59,414 nt of DNA, from assembly GCA_021604865.1 (NCBI GenBank), contig BQJU01000043.1:1-59414 (forward strand). Direction: 5' to 3'. Position 1 is the stretch's first letter, and each line of letters opens with the position of its first letter. The notes beneath the pieces were generated by a model. The model saw only the letters and a program-made list of their open reading frames with translations. It was not told the DNA's origin and searched no databases. Below, piece by piece: positions 1 through 7,621 of the stretch. This stretch comes from Saprospiraceae bacterium (GTDB lineage: Bacteria > Bacteroidota > Bacteroidia > Chitinophagales > Saprospiraceae). The position numbers were made by a program, and so were the translations under genes.

Positions 1-114
1 TTATCTTTGGAGCGTAACAAAAAATCCTGGAACAAATCCGTCCAGGCATGGAATAGCATCACTCGAGAGCTTATCCAGACTTTTGGTGATAGATTTACGC
101 AACATATTAATTAA
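1..114 (+). CDS. 3' end of an unidentified protein gene
   Basis: An open frame runs in from the left edge and stops at TAA 112-114. It encodes the last 37 residues of a protein, rich in Lys, Arg, Trp and Asn and ending in FTQHIN. The start lies outside the window and no family can be recognised from so short a tail. It could also be a chance open frame, since only 114 bases are visible. What supports it is that the composition changes abruptly to repeat sequence right after the stop. Confidence 0.45.
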   Translation, partial: LSLERNKKSWNKSVQAWNSITRELIQTFGDRFTQHIN

Positions 115-128
115 CACAGACACAGTTC

Positions 129-252
129 AGTGTACACTCCCTCTCAATTCCCGAAAAAGTGCATAAATAATTGATTTTCAATAAATCACTCTGCAAACCT
201 CCGCGTCCCCCGCGTCTCTGCGGTGAAAAAAAACACTTTCTTGCACACTCCC
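129..252 (+). repeat. Degenerate copy of the ~140-bp TIR element (family R1)
   Basis: This stretch shares the core CTCCGCGT..CCGCGTCTCTGCGGTGAAAAA and the ending CACTTTC..GCACACTCCC with the better copies at 4041-4172, 4621-4765, 31531-31675 and 35621-35771. The left part is diverged. It lies between the partial gene at the left edge and the tandem repeats that precede guaB. Confidence 0.7.
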
Positions 253-460
253 TAAACCCTCCTAAACCAATCCCTCCCAAAAAGAAATAAAAAAGCAGAA
301 ATGTTTTGCCAGTCCCCCAAGCTCTAAACCACCCCACCGCCCTAAACCCTCCTAAACCAATCCCTCCCAAAAAGGAATAAAAAAGCAGAAATGTTTTGCC
401 AGTCCCCCAAGCTCTAAACCACCCCACCGCCCTAAACCCCTCTAAAACCTATCCCCCCTA
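251..460 (+). repeat. 90-bp CCTAAACC tandem repeat, 2.3 units
   Basis: CCTAAACCC recurs at 251, 341 and 431, an exact 90-bp period. The two full units differ by only about one base. Each unit carries two or three CTAAACC motifs, a TCCCTCCCAAAAA run and GCAGAAATGTTTTGCC. The reverse complement matches the repeats at 9801-10190 (around TTCTGCTTTTTTATTCC and GGTTTAGGAGG), so this is one dispersed family in inverted orientation. No gene is evident; the long minus-strand open frame here is only the repeat read through. Confidence 0.85.
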
Positions 461-501
461 AAATTTCCCATACTCCTTTTTCTTTTTATCATCTAATTCC
501 A

Positions 502-509
502 TACCTTTG
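502..509 (+). promoter_or_regulatory. Bacteroidota -7 element TACCTTTG in front of guaB
   Basis: TACCTTTG is an exact match to the Bacteroidota sigma-A -7 consensus TAnnTTTG. It ends only three bases before the guaB ATG at 513. Transcription starting the usual 5-8 bases downstream would begin at or just inside the start codon, which predicts a leaderless or near-leaderless mRNA. A clear TTTG at -33 is not seen. Confidence 0.5.
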
Positions 510-512
510 CGC

Positions 513-1994
513 ATGGAAAATCTAAAATCAAACCAGGACAAATTTTTGGGCGAAGCGCTTACCTTCGACGATGTTCTACTCGTACCTGCCTTTTCGGAAG
601 TTTTACCACGTGAAGTTGACATTTCTACACAGCTAACCCGCGAAATCCGGCTCAATGCACCTATTGTTTCTGCAGCTATGGATACGGTCACTGAAAACAA
701 ATTGGCCATTGCTATTGCTCGTCAGGGAGGAATAGGGATTATTCACAAGAATATGACTATTGAGGACCAGGCTGATCAGGTGCGTAGTGTGAAACGCTCA
801 GAAAGTGGAATGATCGTTGATCCCGTCACTTTGAAGGTAGACGCCACCATTCGCGATGCACAGGAACTGATGCGGCGCTTTAAAATCGGTGGTATTCCCA
901 TTATTGATGACCGAAATAAACTGATCGGTATCCTCACCAATCGTGATTTGCGTTTCGAAACCAGCATAGACCGGCCGGTGAAGACACTCATGACTACTAA
1001 AAACCTGATTACTGCACCGGTGGGCACCACCCTCGACCTTGCAAGGGATATCCTGCAACGGTATAAGATTGAAAAATTGCCGGTGGTAGACAATGACAAT
1101 ACCCTTGTTGGCCTAATTACTTACAAGGATATTATGAAGGTTCAGGATTACCCAAATTCTTGTAAGGATTTATTGGGCCGATTGGTCGTTGGTGCTGCAG
1201 TAGGGGTAACCGACGACATGCTTGACCGGATGGAGGCATTGGTAAAAGTAAATGTTGACGTGATCTGTATCGATACGGCACACGGACATTCTATGGGCGT
1301 ACTCAAGGCTGTAAAAATAGCCAAGGAAAAATTCCCGGACTTACAGATTATTGGCGGTAATGTAGCTACTGCGGCTGGAGCCAAGGCTTTGGTAGAAGCG
1401 GGAGCTGATGGCGTCAAAGTTGGCGTAGGACCAGGCAGTATCTGTACTACCCGAGTGGTCGCAGGAGTAGGAGTGCCACAATTGTCAGCGATCAACCAGG
1501 CTGCTAGAGGCCTTAAAGGGACCGGTGTGCCGGCAATAGGTGATGGGGGTATTCGTTATACCGGCGATATTGTCAAAGCCCTGGCCGCAGGAGCAAGTAC
1601 CGTTATGGCCGGTGGTTTATTTGCCGGGGTAGAGGAAGCACCAGGTGAGACCGTCATCTTTGAAGGCCGTAAGTTCAAGATTTACCGCGGTATGGGATCT
1701 CTCGGTGCAATGAAACTCGGCTCTAAGGATCGCTATTTCCAGGATGTAGAAGATGATATCAAAAAACTGGTACCAGAAGGCATCGAAGGGCGTGTTCCTT
1801 ATAAGGGTACAGTAGCGGAAGTCATGGTGCAATACCTTGGTGGCTTGCGAGCCGGAATGGGGTATTGTGGCGCCGGAACAATTGATAATCTGCAAAATGC
1901 CCAATTTGTAAAAATAACCGGTGCAGGTTATACCGAAAGCCATCCGCATAATATTACGATTACAAAAGAAGCACCAAATTATAGCCGTAGGTAG
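513..1994 (+). CDS. guaB: Inosine-5'-monophosphate dehydrogenase
   Basis: IMPDH oxidises IMP to XMP with NAD+, the committed step of cytosolic GMP synthesis. The 493-residue product has the usual length. It has the N-terminal barrel start ([14 protein letters not shown]), two CBS domains (about residues 98-150 and 158-212), and the catalytic loop [11 protein letters not shown] with the nucleophilic Cys at about 311. [10 protein letters not shown] (phosphate-binding) and the flap [10 protein letters not shown] follow. The ATG at 513 is chosen over an upstream TTG at 507 because it fits the family's MEN.. start and sits right behind a -7 promoter element. The stop codon at 1992-1994 is the first part of a repeat unit that fills the gap to the next gene. 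Confidence 0.97.
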   Translation: MENLKSNQDKFLGEALTFDDVLLVPAFSEVLPREVDISTQLTREIRLNAPIVSAAMDTVTENKLAIAIARQGGIGIIHKNMTIEDQADQVRSVKRSESGMIVDPVTLKVDATIRDAQELMRRFKIGGIPIIDDRNKLIGILTNRDLRFETSIDRPVKTLMTTKNLITAPVGTTLDLARDILQRYKIEKLPVVDNDNTLVGLITYKDIMKVQDYPNSCKDLLGRLVVGAAVGVTDDMLDRMEALVKVNVDVICIDTAHGHSMGVLKAVKIAKEKFPDLQIIGGNVATAAGAKALVEAGADGVKVGVGPGSICTTRVVAGVGVPQLSAINQAARGLKGTGVPAIGDGGIRYTGDIVKALAAGASTVMAGGLFAGVEEAPGETVIFEGRKFKIYRGMGSLGAMKLGSKDRYFQDVEDDIKKLVPEGIEGRVPYKGTVAEVMVQYLGGLRAGMGYCGAGTIDNLQNAQFVKITGAGYTESHPHNITITKEAPNYSRR

Positions 1995-2112
1995 GGGCGA
2001 CCCTCGTGGTCGCCCAATTGCAAAAGATGAAATGCAAGCCGCCCCTAACGGTCGCCCAACCACAAAAATAAAATACAAGCCGCCCTAAGCGGTCGCCCAA
2101 TGGCAAAAGATG
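1992..2112 (+). repeat. ~41-bp tandem GGTCGCCCAA repeat bridging guaB and the glycosylase
   Basis: Three imperfect units carry GGTCGCCCAA near 2008-2017, 2050-2059 and 2091-2100, each followed by CAAAA and an ATGAA- or AAATA-type stretch. The first unit contains the internal palindrome GGGCGACC..GGTCGCCC. The array includes the guaB stop codon at one end and the glycosylase start codon at the other, so nothing but repeat separates the two genes. The TAGGGGCGACC..GGTCGCCC core resembles repeats I have seen dispersed in several phyla. Confidence 0.8.
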
Positions 2113-2721
2113 AATAATAAATTAAAACGGGATTTTTACCAAAGAGAAGATGTGCTGCAAATCAGCAAAGATCTACTGGGTAAATATCTCGTGACCAATT
2201 TTGAAGGGCAATTGACGGCAGGCATGATTGTAGAGACAGAAGCCTATCGTGCACCGGACGATAAAGCGAGCCATGCTTACCTCAATCGATTTACCGATCG
2301 TACCAAGGTGATGTTTGAAGCCGGAGGCGTGGCTTATATTTATCTTTGTTACGGTATTCACCATATGTTTAATGTTGTGACGGCACAGGAAGGTATAGCA
2401 CATGCCATTCTGATCAGGGCCATGGAACCTGTGGATAACATCGAACTGATGCAGCAACGCAGACAGTTTGACCGGTTAAAACCACAATTAACTGCTGGTC
2501 CGGGCGTTATGAGTAAAGCACTGGGTATACTTACCCAATATACCGGAACGAGCCTGGTGGCCCCGGATAGCCCGATATGGATTGAAGACCGTGACCATAT
2601 CATCCCCCCTGAAGCAATAGTCGCCAGTCCACGGGTAGGCGTGGATTATGCCGAAGAGTGTGCCTCATGGCCCTGGCGATTCAGGGTGAAAAATTCAAAA
2701 TGGACCAGTAAAGCAAAATAA
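2110..2721 (+). CDS. 3-methyladenine DNA glycosylase (AAG/MPG family)
   Basis: This 203-residue protein belongs to the alkyladenine DNA glycosylase family, which flips out and removes alkylated purines such as 3-methyladenine to start base excision repair. Visible family features are LLGKYLV near the N terminus and GMIVETEAY, where the second Glu matches the general-base Glu125 of the human enzyme. KASHAYL, RTKVMFEAGGVAYIYLCYG, ILIRAMEP, LTAGPGVMSKALGI and the C-terminal PWRFRVK follow. The length is normal for bacterial members. The start codon lies inside the last unit of a tandem repeat; the downstream gene begins four bases after the stop, which suggests co-transcription. Confidence 0.95.
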   Translation: MNNKLKRDFYQREDVLQISKDLLGKYLVTNFEGQLTAGMIVETEAYRAPDDKASHAYLNRFTDRTKVMFEAGGVAYIYLCYGIHHMFNVVTAQEGIAHAILIRAMEPVDNIELMQQRRQFDRLKPQLTAGPGVMSKALGILTQYTGTSLVAPDSPIWIEDRDHIIPPEAIVASPRVGVDYAEECASWPWRFRVKNSKWTSKAK

Positions 2722-2724
2722 TTT

Positions 2725-4008
2725 ATGAGATTTCTTTTCAGTTCGTGTCTGCTCTTCTTAGCCATTACGATGATGGCTCAGCAGGAGGCAGACTTTCGTT
2801 TCGAAGACTACATTTACAAGGACAATATTCGTTCCGTCAAATTTATCATTGCAGGTGTACCGGTTAGTTACCCCATTGTTCCGTTGAATTCCAACGTCCA
2901 GCTACAATTGACCTTTGATGACCTGGACGCAGATGTCAAACGATATAGTTACGTATTGGTCCATTGTGACCACAACTGGCAGCGTTCTTCCCTGATTGAT
3001 ATGGAATACCTGGATGGTTTCATCGATGAAACGATTGATGATTACGAATATTCCTTCAAAACCTATCGGGAATACACCCATTTTACTTTAAACCTGCCTA
3101 ATGACGATATTGTCTGGACCAAATCCGGTAATTATCTGCTGGTGGTTTACGATGATGAGGAAGATCGAACACCAGCCATTACCCGCCGCTTCATGGTTAC
3201 TGATGAACAGTTAAGTATTCAATATCAGCAGGTCAGCCCGGCAAATGCCAGCAAATTTAATTCCCACCATGAATTTGATTTCAAAATCAATATAGAAAAT
3301 TTCCCTGTCAGCAACCCACAGAAGGAAATTAAGGCTGTTGTGATGCAAAATGGCCGCTGGGACAATGCCTTGATCGGCATTCCTCCTACTTATGAATTAT
3401 CAAAAACCTTAATTTTTGATTATCAGGATAAGATCACCTTCCCGGCAGGAAAGGAATTCCGTTTTGTGGATACCCGTACCATCCGTTCCCGATCGCCGGG
3501 GGTTGAAGATATCCAGGAATACCAAGACGGCATCGATGTCATTATGGAACGGGATAACAAAAGAGCCGGCCTGGCTTTCCTAACCAGAGAGGATATTAAT
3601 GGCAACTACGTTATCGATAACCTCGATCGTCGTAGCCCTGAAGTTTCCGGAGATTATACCAATGTCTTTTTCAAATTATACAGCCCCCAACCTATCTATG
3701 ATAAGGATGTTTTTGTGGTTGGCGCCTTTACGGATTGGAAACTGAAACCGGAGTGTAAAATGGTGTACAATGATGCCATTAATAGCTATGTGGCGAAAAT
3801 ACTCATGAAACAGGGTTTTTATAACTACGCCTATGCTACAACACCCGAACGGCAGGATCAAACCAAAAACATGCCCCTCAATCTCAGCGAAATAGAAGGC
3901 GATTGGTATGAAGCAGAAAATGAATATACTATCCTGATCTATTATCGCCCCTTTGGTGAACGCTACGATCAATTGATCGGTGTGTTAGTGTTTAATCCCA
4001 ATTATTAG
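2725..4008 (+). CDS. T9SS plug protein (DUF5103 family)
   Basis: The 427-residue product starts with a signal peptide (to about residue 19, cleaved near MMAQQ). It matches the DUF5103 family, now called type 9 secretion system plug protein. The pattern seen is FEDYIYKDNIRSVKF, PIVPLNSNVQLQLTFDDLDAD, YSYVLVHCDHNWQ and a later VFVVGAFTDWKL segment. In Flavobacterium the plug protein blocks the SprA outer-membrane translocon pore; that role is known for the family and inferred here. It agrees with the several T9SS cargo genes in this window. The gene follows the glycosylase by three bases. Confidence 0.85.
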   Translation: MRFLFSSCLLFLAITMMAQQEADFRFEDYIYKDNIRSVKFIIAGVPVSYPIVPLNSNVQLQLTFDDLDADVKRYSYVLVHCDHNWQRSSLIDMEYLDGFIDETIDDYEYSFKTYREYTHFTLNLPNDDIVWTKSGNYLLVVYDDEEDRTPAITRRFMVTDEQLSIQYQQVSPANASKFNSHHEFDFKINIENFPVSNPQKEIKAVVMQNGRWDNALIGIPPTYELSKTLIFDYQDKITFPAGKEFRFVDTRTIRSRSPGVEDIQEYQDGIDVIMERDNKRAGLAFLTREDINGNYVIDNLDRRSPEVSGDYTNVFFKLYSPQPIYDKDVFVVGAFTDWKLKPECKMVYNDAINSYVAKILMKQGFYNYAYATTPERQDQTKNMPLNLSEIEGDWYEAENEYTILIYYRPFGERYDQLIGVLVFNPNY

Positions 4009-4040
4009 GGCCGTTCGGTAATTGTATGCTTCGCTGACTC

Positions 4041-4172
4041 CTAAGTGTGTCTACCTCAGCATCTTTAATTCCAAGCTATGTGTGTAAAGAATGGAGTTTC
4101 AATAAGTCACTCCGCGAAACTCCGCGTTCCCTGCGTCTCAGCGGTGAAAAAACACACTTTCCCGTACACTCC
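4041..4172 (+). repeat. R1 element copy
   Basis: The copy begins at TAAGTGTGTCTACCTCAGC and ends at ACACACTTTCCCGTACACTCC. It is nearly identical to 4621-4765 over GCATCTTTAATTnCAAG, TGTGTGTAAAGAATGGAG and the CGCGT..CCTGCGTCTCAGCGG core. The two ends are inverted repeats of each other (AAGTGTGT and ACACACTT). The outermost GGGAGTGT of the left end is not preserved here. Confidence 0.85.
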
Positions 4173-4620
4173 GGAAACGCTGGTTTACACTAGAGTTGCT
4201 CTTTCCAATCCTTTCATTTTCCAGGGAACCAGGTTTAGGTAGGTTTGATCCTTGGAAGTAAGTTTAAGATTTGAGCTTTAAATAATGGGGCGTCTTCATT
4301 TTTTTTTGATGGCAAAAGAAAAAGAAGCAAAAAAAAACCATTCCGGCTGGAGAATTGACCTAAAAAAAGCGGCCCAGTTGGGGTGGAAGAAATAAACTCA
4401 CTTTGGTGATTTGTGCTGGCTTGATCTTTTTTGATCGTTTGGCAGGATTTTCCTGATTATTCATTGGTTTTAGCTCAAGCAGTATTTCTTCTTGAGCAGT
4501 ACGGTTACCGCTTTTTTCTTAACGGCCAATGCTCCTATGCCGGAACCCACCCGCACTGTATTCATCTGTAGTGGCTGATTAGGTGGTAGGAGACTGGTGT
4601 AGGTTTAGGACGGAAACGGT

Positions 4621-4765
4621 GGGAGTGTCCAGCTAAGTGTGTCTACCTCAGCATCTTTAATTTCAAGATATGTGTGTAAAGAATGGAGTTTCAATGAATT
4701 ATTCTGCGAAATTCCGCGTCCCCTGCGTCTCAGCGGTGAAAAAACACACTTTCCCGTACACTCCC
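4621..4765 (+). repeat. R1 element copy with both terminal inverted repeats
   Basis: The left end is GGGAGTGTCC followed by AAGTGTGT. The right end is ACACACTT followed by GTACACTCCC. Read as reverse complements these give a shared pattern GGGAGTGTnC..AAGTGTGT over about 22 bases. At 145 bases with no coding capacity, this is the size and structure of a non-autonomous miniature transposable element, although no transposase is visible in the window. Confidence 0.85.
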
Positions 4766-5005
4766 TTTAAACCAGAAGAACCCTTTCCATTTCACTCCTT
4801 CCAAGAAAAACAGATTTAGGCGATTTTAGCTTCATCGCCTGAAAGAAGGAATGGGTTGGTTGATCTCCACTATATCACATCACAATATCACAATATCCCC
4901 ACATCACACAACCTCCCCCCCCAACGTAACCTTATTTTGTTAAAACCGTAATAAATAGAAACACATCCGGAAAAAAGTTAATATTTTTAGAAAAACACGT
5001 GAAAC

Positions 5006-6274
5006 ATGGCCAGAATATTAGTTGTAGATGATGAACAAAGCATCCGGCGAACTTTGCGGGACATCCTGGAATTTGAAAAATATGAGGTAGAAGAAGCCGC
5101 AGATGGAGTAGAATGTTTAGTCAAACTGAAAAAAGGAAAATTTGATGCCCTGATTTTAGATATCAAAATGCCACAAATGGACGGTATGGAGGCCCTTGAT
5201 CGCATTCAGTTGTTGGCACCAGATACACCAGTGATCATGATCTCCGGGCATGCCAATATTGATACCGCAGTAGACGCAGTCAAGCGAGGAGCATTTGATT
5301 TTATTTCCAAACCACCCGATCTGAATCGTCTGTTGATCACTATCCGCAATGCGCTTGATAAATCCCATCTGATTTCAGAAACCAAAGTCCTGAAACGTAA
5401 GGCGACCCAAAGCAAAGTGCAGGAAATTATCGGAAAATCCGCCAAAATAAAACATATACAGGAAACCATCGATCTGGTAGCACCTACCGATGCAAGAGTA
5501 CTCGTAACCGGCCCCAATGGCACTGGTAAAGAACTGGTAGCCCGATGGATACATGAAAAAAGCAACCGCACCGAACAGCCTATAATAGAAGTCAACTGTG
5601 CAGCCATTCCTTCGGAACTGATTGAAAGTGAGTTGTTTGGGCACGAGAAAGGTGCTTTTACCTCGGCCAACAAACAGCGCATTGGCAAGTTTGAACAAGC
5701 CAGCGGTGGTACCCTTTTCCTGGATGAGATCGGAGATATGAGCCTTTCTGCCCAAGCAAAAGTACTACGTGCCCTTCAGGAAAATCGCATAACTCGGGTA
5801 GGCGGTGAAAAAGACATTGAAGTAGATGTACGCATCGTTGCGGCCACCAATAAAGATTTGCGGGAGGAAATTAGTGCGGGAAACTTTCGGGAGGATCTCT
5901 ATCATCGACTGGCCGTCATCATCATTGAAGTGCCATCGCTGAATGAGCGACCCGGAGATATTCCTTTACTCATCGAACATTTTATTCAGAGAATTTGTGA
6001 GGATTATGGAATTTCTCCCAAAAAGATTACGCCCGAAGCGGTTGCGGTCCTAAAAGACAGCCATTGGTCCGGTAATATCCGTGAACTTCGCAATGTTGTT
6101 GAACGTTTAATTATATTGAGTAGTACCGCAATCACCAAAGAGGATGTAGACCGCTATGTTGTGCCTGCCAGTGCCCAGTCCAATATTCAATTAAAAGAAG
6201 TCTTTCGCAATTTCGAAAACAAGGAGGATTTACACAATTTCATTGATAAGGAGTTTAACAATTTCAATGCTTAA
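5006..6274 (+). CDS. Sigma-54-type response regulator (receiver plus AAA+), no DNA-binding domain
   Basis: The 422-residue protein has a receiver domain at residues 1-120, with acidic pocket VVDDE, phospho-acceptor Asp52 in LDIKMP and Lys102 in SKP. An NtrC-type AAA+ domain spans about 140-370: Walker A GPNGTGKE at 169-176, Walker B LFLDEIGD at 237-244 and arginine-finger region FREDLYHRL. The sigma-54-contacting loop, normally GAFTGA, reads GAFTSA at 216-221. The protein ends about 45 residues after the AAA+ helical region (NIRELRNVVERL) without a Fis-type helix-turn-helix. It may act from solution or with a partner, or do something other than activate sigma-54. I recall similar Bacteroidota proteins with GAFTSA. 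No sensor kinase adjoins. Confidence 0.9.
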   Translation: MARILVVDDEQSIRRTLRDILEFEKYEVEEAADGVECLVKLKKGKFDALILDIKMPQMDGMEALDRIQLLAPDTPVIMISGHANIDTAVDAVKRGAFDFISKPPDLNRLLITIRNALDKSHLISETKVLKRKATQSKVQEIIGKSAKIKHIQETIDLVAPTDARVLVTGPNGTGKELVARWIHEKSNRTEQPIIEVNCAAIPSELIESELFGHEKGAFTSANKQRIGKFEQASGGTLFLDEIGDMSLSAQAKVLRALQENRITRVGGEKDIEVDVRIVAATNKDLREEISAGNFREDLYHRLAVIIIEVPSLNERPGDIPLLIEHFIQRICEDYGISPKKITPEAVAVLKDSHWSGNIRELRNVVERLIILSSTAITKEDVDRYVVPASAQSNIQLKEVFRNFENKEDLHNFIDKEFNNFNA

Positions 6275-6398
6275 AATTTGCTTGAGATCAACTATTTGTT
6301 CACTTTAGTCGTTAATTTGATGGAAAAAATGATTTGTTGGAGAGATAAACTTGAAATTTTTACAAAAAATCATTAACTAGTCATTAATAATAATGCGA

Positions 6399-6435
6399 GC
6401 AAAAAGCCCGTCATGAAAAATGGCGGGCTTTTTGC
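6399..6435 (+). terminator. Strong hairpin terminator
   Basis: GCAAAAAGCCCGTCAT (6399-6414) pairs with ATGGCGGGCTTTTTGC (6420-6435) across a 5-base GAAAA loop. That gives a 16-bp stem with one G-T pair and built-in A and T runs on both sides, so it can end transcription in either direction. It lies 125 bases after the response regulator stop and before the LOG-family gene, separating the two. Confidence 0.85.
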
Positions 6436-6489
6436 GCCTAAGAAGTACTCAACTTTTTTAGCGCAGGGAACTAGAAAAAATATTTAATT

Positions 6490-7215
6490 ATGTCAGAAAA
6501 CAACGGAATAATCCACGAGAGACACCCAATGAAAAAGTGGGGAAAACAGATGAAGGGAGAGAATTCCTGGACGATGTTTAAAATGTTATCCGAATTTGTG
6601 GAAGGATTTGAAACACTCACTCATGTGGGCCCCTGTGTATCCATCTTTGGATCAGCACGCACCAGACCAGAACACCCCTATTATAAAACTGCTGTTGATA
6701 TTGCCCGGTTGTTGACCGATGAAGGTTATGGGGTTATTACCGGCGGCGGCCCGGGTATTATGGAAGCCGGCAATAAAGGTGCTGCCCTCTATGGCGGAAA
6801 GTCAGTAGGCCTCAATATTAACCTTCCATTTGAACAAAGCCACAATCAGTATATCGATCCTGATAAAAACCTCAACTTCCGCTATTTCTTTGTCCGAAAA
6901 GTGATGTTTGTCAAATTTGCTCAAGCCTTTGTTGCACTACCGGGCGGCTTTGGTACTATGGATGAACTTTTTGAGGTGTTGACCCTGGTTCAAACCGGAA
7001 AAATTACCAAAGTGCCGGTTATTTTGGTGGGATCAGAATACTGGAGTGGGCTCAAAACCTGGATTCAGCAGTCTATGCTGGAGCGTGAAAATAATATTGC
7101 CGAGCACGATCTCGATTTAATGCCTATTACCGATTCACCCGAAGAAGTGATTCGCATTATCAATAACTTCTACGCTGAGAAAGAAAGCGCGCTCACGCCA
7201 AATTATGAACTTTAA
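6490..7215 (+). CDS. LOG family protein (TIGR00730 Rossmann fold)
   Basis: The 241-residue protein has the LOG-family signature. GSARTRPEHPYY comes early, then GVITGGGPGIMEAGNKGA, and the nucleotide-binding motif PGGFGTMDE followed by EVLTLVQTGK. LOG proteins are phosphoribohydrolases that split nucleoside 5'-monophosphates, as in cytokinin activation; many bacterial members, once called lysine decarboxylases, act on AMP or have unknown roles. This is the longer bacterial type with an extra N-terminal segment of about 45 residues. It stands alone behind a terminator, so it is probably expressed from its own promoter. The substrate is not deducible from sequence. Confidence 0.9.
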   Translation: MSENNGIIHERHPMKKWGKQMKGENSWTMFKMLSEFVEGFETLTHVGPCVSIFGSARTRPEHPYYKTAVDIARLLTDEGYGVITGGGPGIMEAGNKGAALYGGKSVGLNINLPFEQSHNQYIDPDKNLNFRYFFVRKVMFVKFAQAFVALPGGFGTMDELFEVLTLVQTGKITKVPVILVGSEYWSGLKTWIQQSMLERENNIAEHDLDLMPITDSPEEVIRIINNFYAEKESALTPNYEL

Positions 7216-7247
7216 AAGATAAGGTGATATTACATCAATAGGAACTT

Positions 7248-7323
7248 AACTGACAGACGGGGAGAGCGCGCGACATGGAGAGAGTAAGTATACTTTGCGT
7301 TTCTCCCCTTCGCCTTGTCAGTT
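7248..7323. repeat. Imperfect inverted repeat after the LOG gene
   Basis: AACTGACA..GGGGAGA at the left is answered by TCTCCCC..TGTCAGTT at the right. The outer 8-bp arms are perfect, the inner 7-bp arms are perfect, and a small internal loop separates them. About 35 bases lie in the middle. It could be a structured 3' end or a short mobile-element remnant. There is no T run typical of a terminator. Confidence 0.55.
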
Positions 7324-7370
7324 GTTGACAACATTAGATGCCAGGGTAGATGCATAACCATTTTTTTCTT

Positions 7371-7478
7371 GGGCGTGCCCCTGCTTCCGCTAAGAACTAC
7401 AGCAGGGTCGGGCTATCCGCTATAATGTACTCGCCTTAAGGGCTGCGTGCATTCCGCTGCTATCCCTCACGCAGCAGT
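7371..7478 (+). repeat. GGGCTATCCGC-type dispersed repeat (R2), copy 1
   Basis: It starts GGGCGTGCCCCTGC and continues with CGGGCTATCCGCTATAATG, TACTCGCCTTAAGGGCT, CGTGCATTCCGCTGC and TATCCCTCACGC. A second copy at 38513-38666 matches the last 75 bases almost exactly. The CGGGCTATCCGCT..TATCCCTCACGC core is one I associate with intergenic repeats in many Bacteroidota genomes. No gene lies in this spacer (7216-7621). Confidence 0.8.
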
Positions 7479-7621
7479 TTGCTGATGTAAAGCCAGACCA
7501 GTTTATCAACCAGATTTATACCATTCCACCACCACCAACGTTAATTAGTTTTGAAAAAAGTCGTTCTTTGACTAATATCACCTGAATTGTCAAGAACCAA
7601 AAAAATACTGCCTGATTAGTC

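Larger units (their letters stand above)
4009..5005. other. ~1-kb spacer made largely of dispersed repeats
   Basis: There is no convincing gene. The spacer holds two copies of the TIR element (4041-4172 and 4621-4765), scattered TTTAGG/CCTAAACC-like motifs (around 4220-4250 and 4770-4830), and a Lys-rich 28-codon frame at 4309-4395. That short frame lies in a poly-A/poly-T stretch and is not called as a gene. The last 80 bases before the response regulator are AT-rich and probably carry its promoter, although no exact -7 consensus was found. Confidence 0.6.

Noticed and set aside
107-427. A minus-strand open frame with two near-identical halves
   Set aside because: The two halves are the 90-base repeat units. 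It has no other features, and relatives of the repeat in other spacers read differently.
251-460. A possible CRISPR array
   Set aside because: The units are contiguous long-period repeats without unique spacers, and no cas genes are present in the window.
4309-4395. A 28-codon Lys-rich frame starting MAKEKEAKKNHSG
   Set aside because: It lies in a poly-A/poly-T stretch of a repeat-filled spacer and has no clear translation signals. Too short and biased to call.
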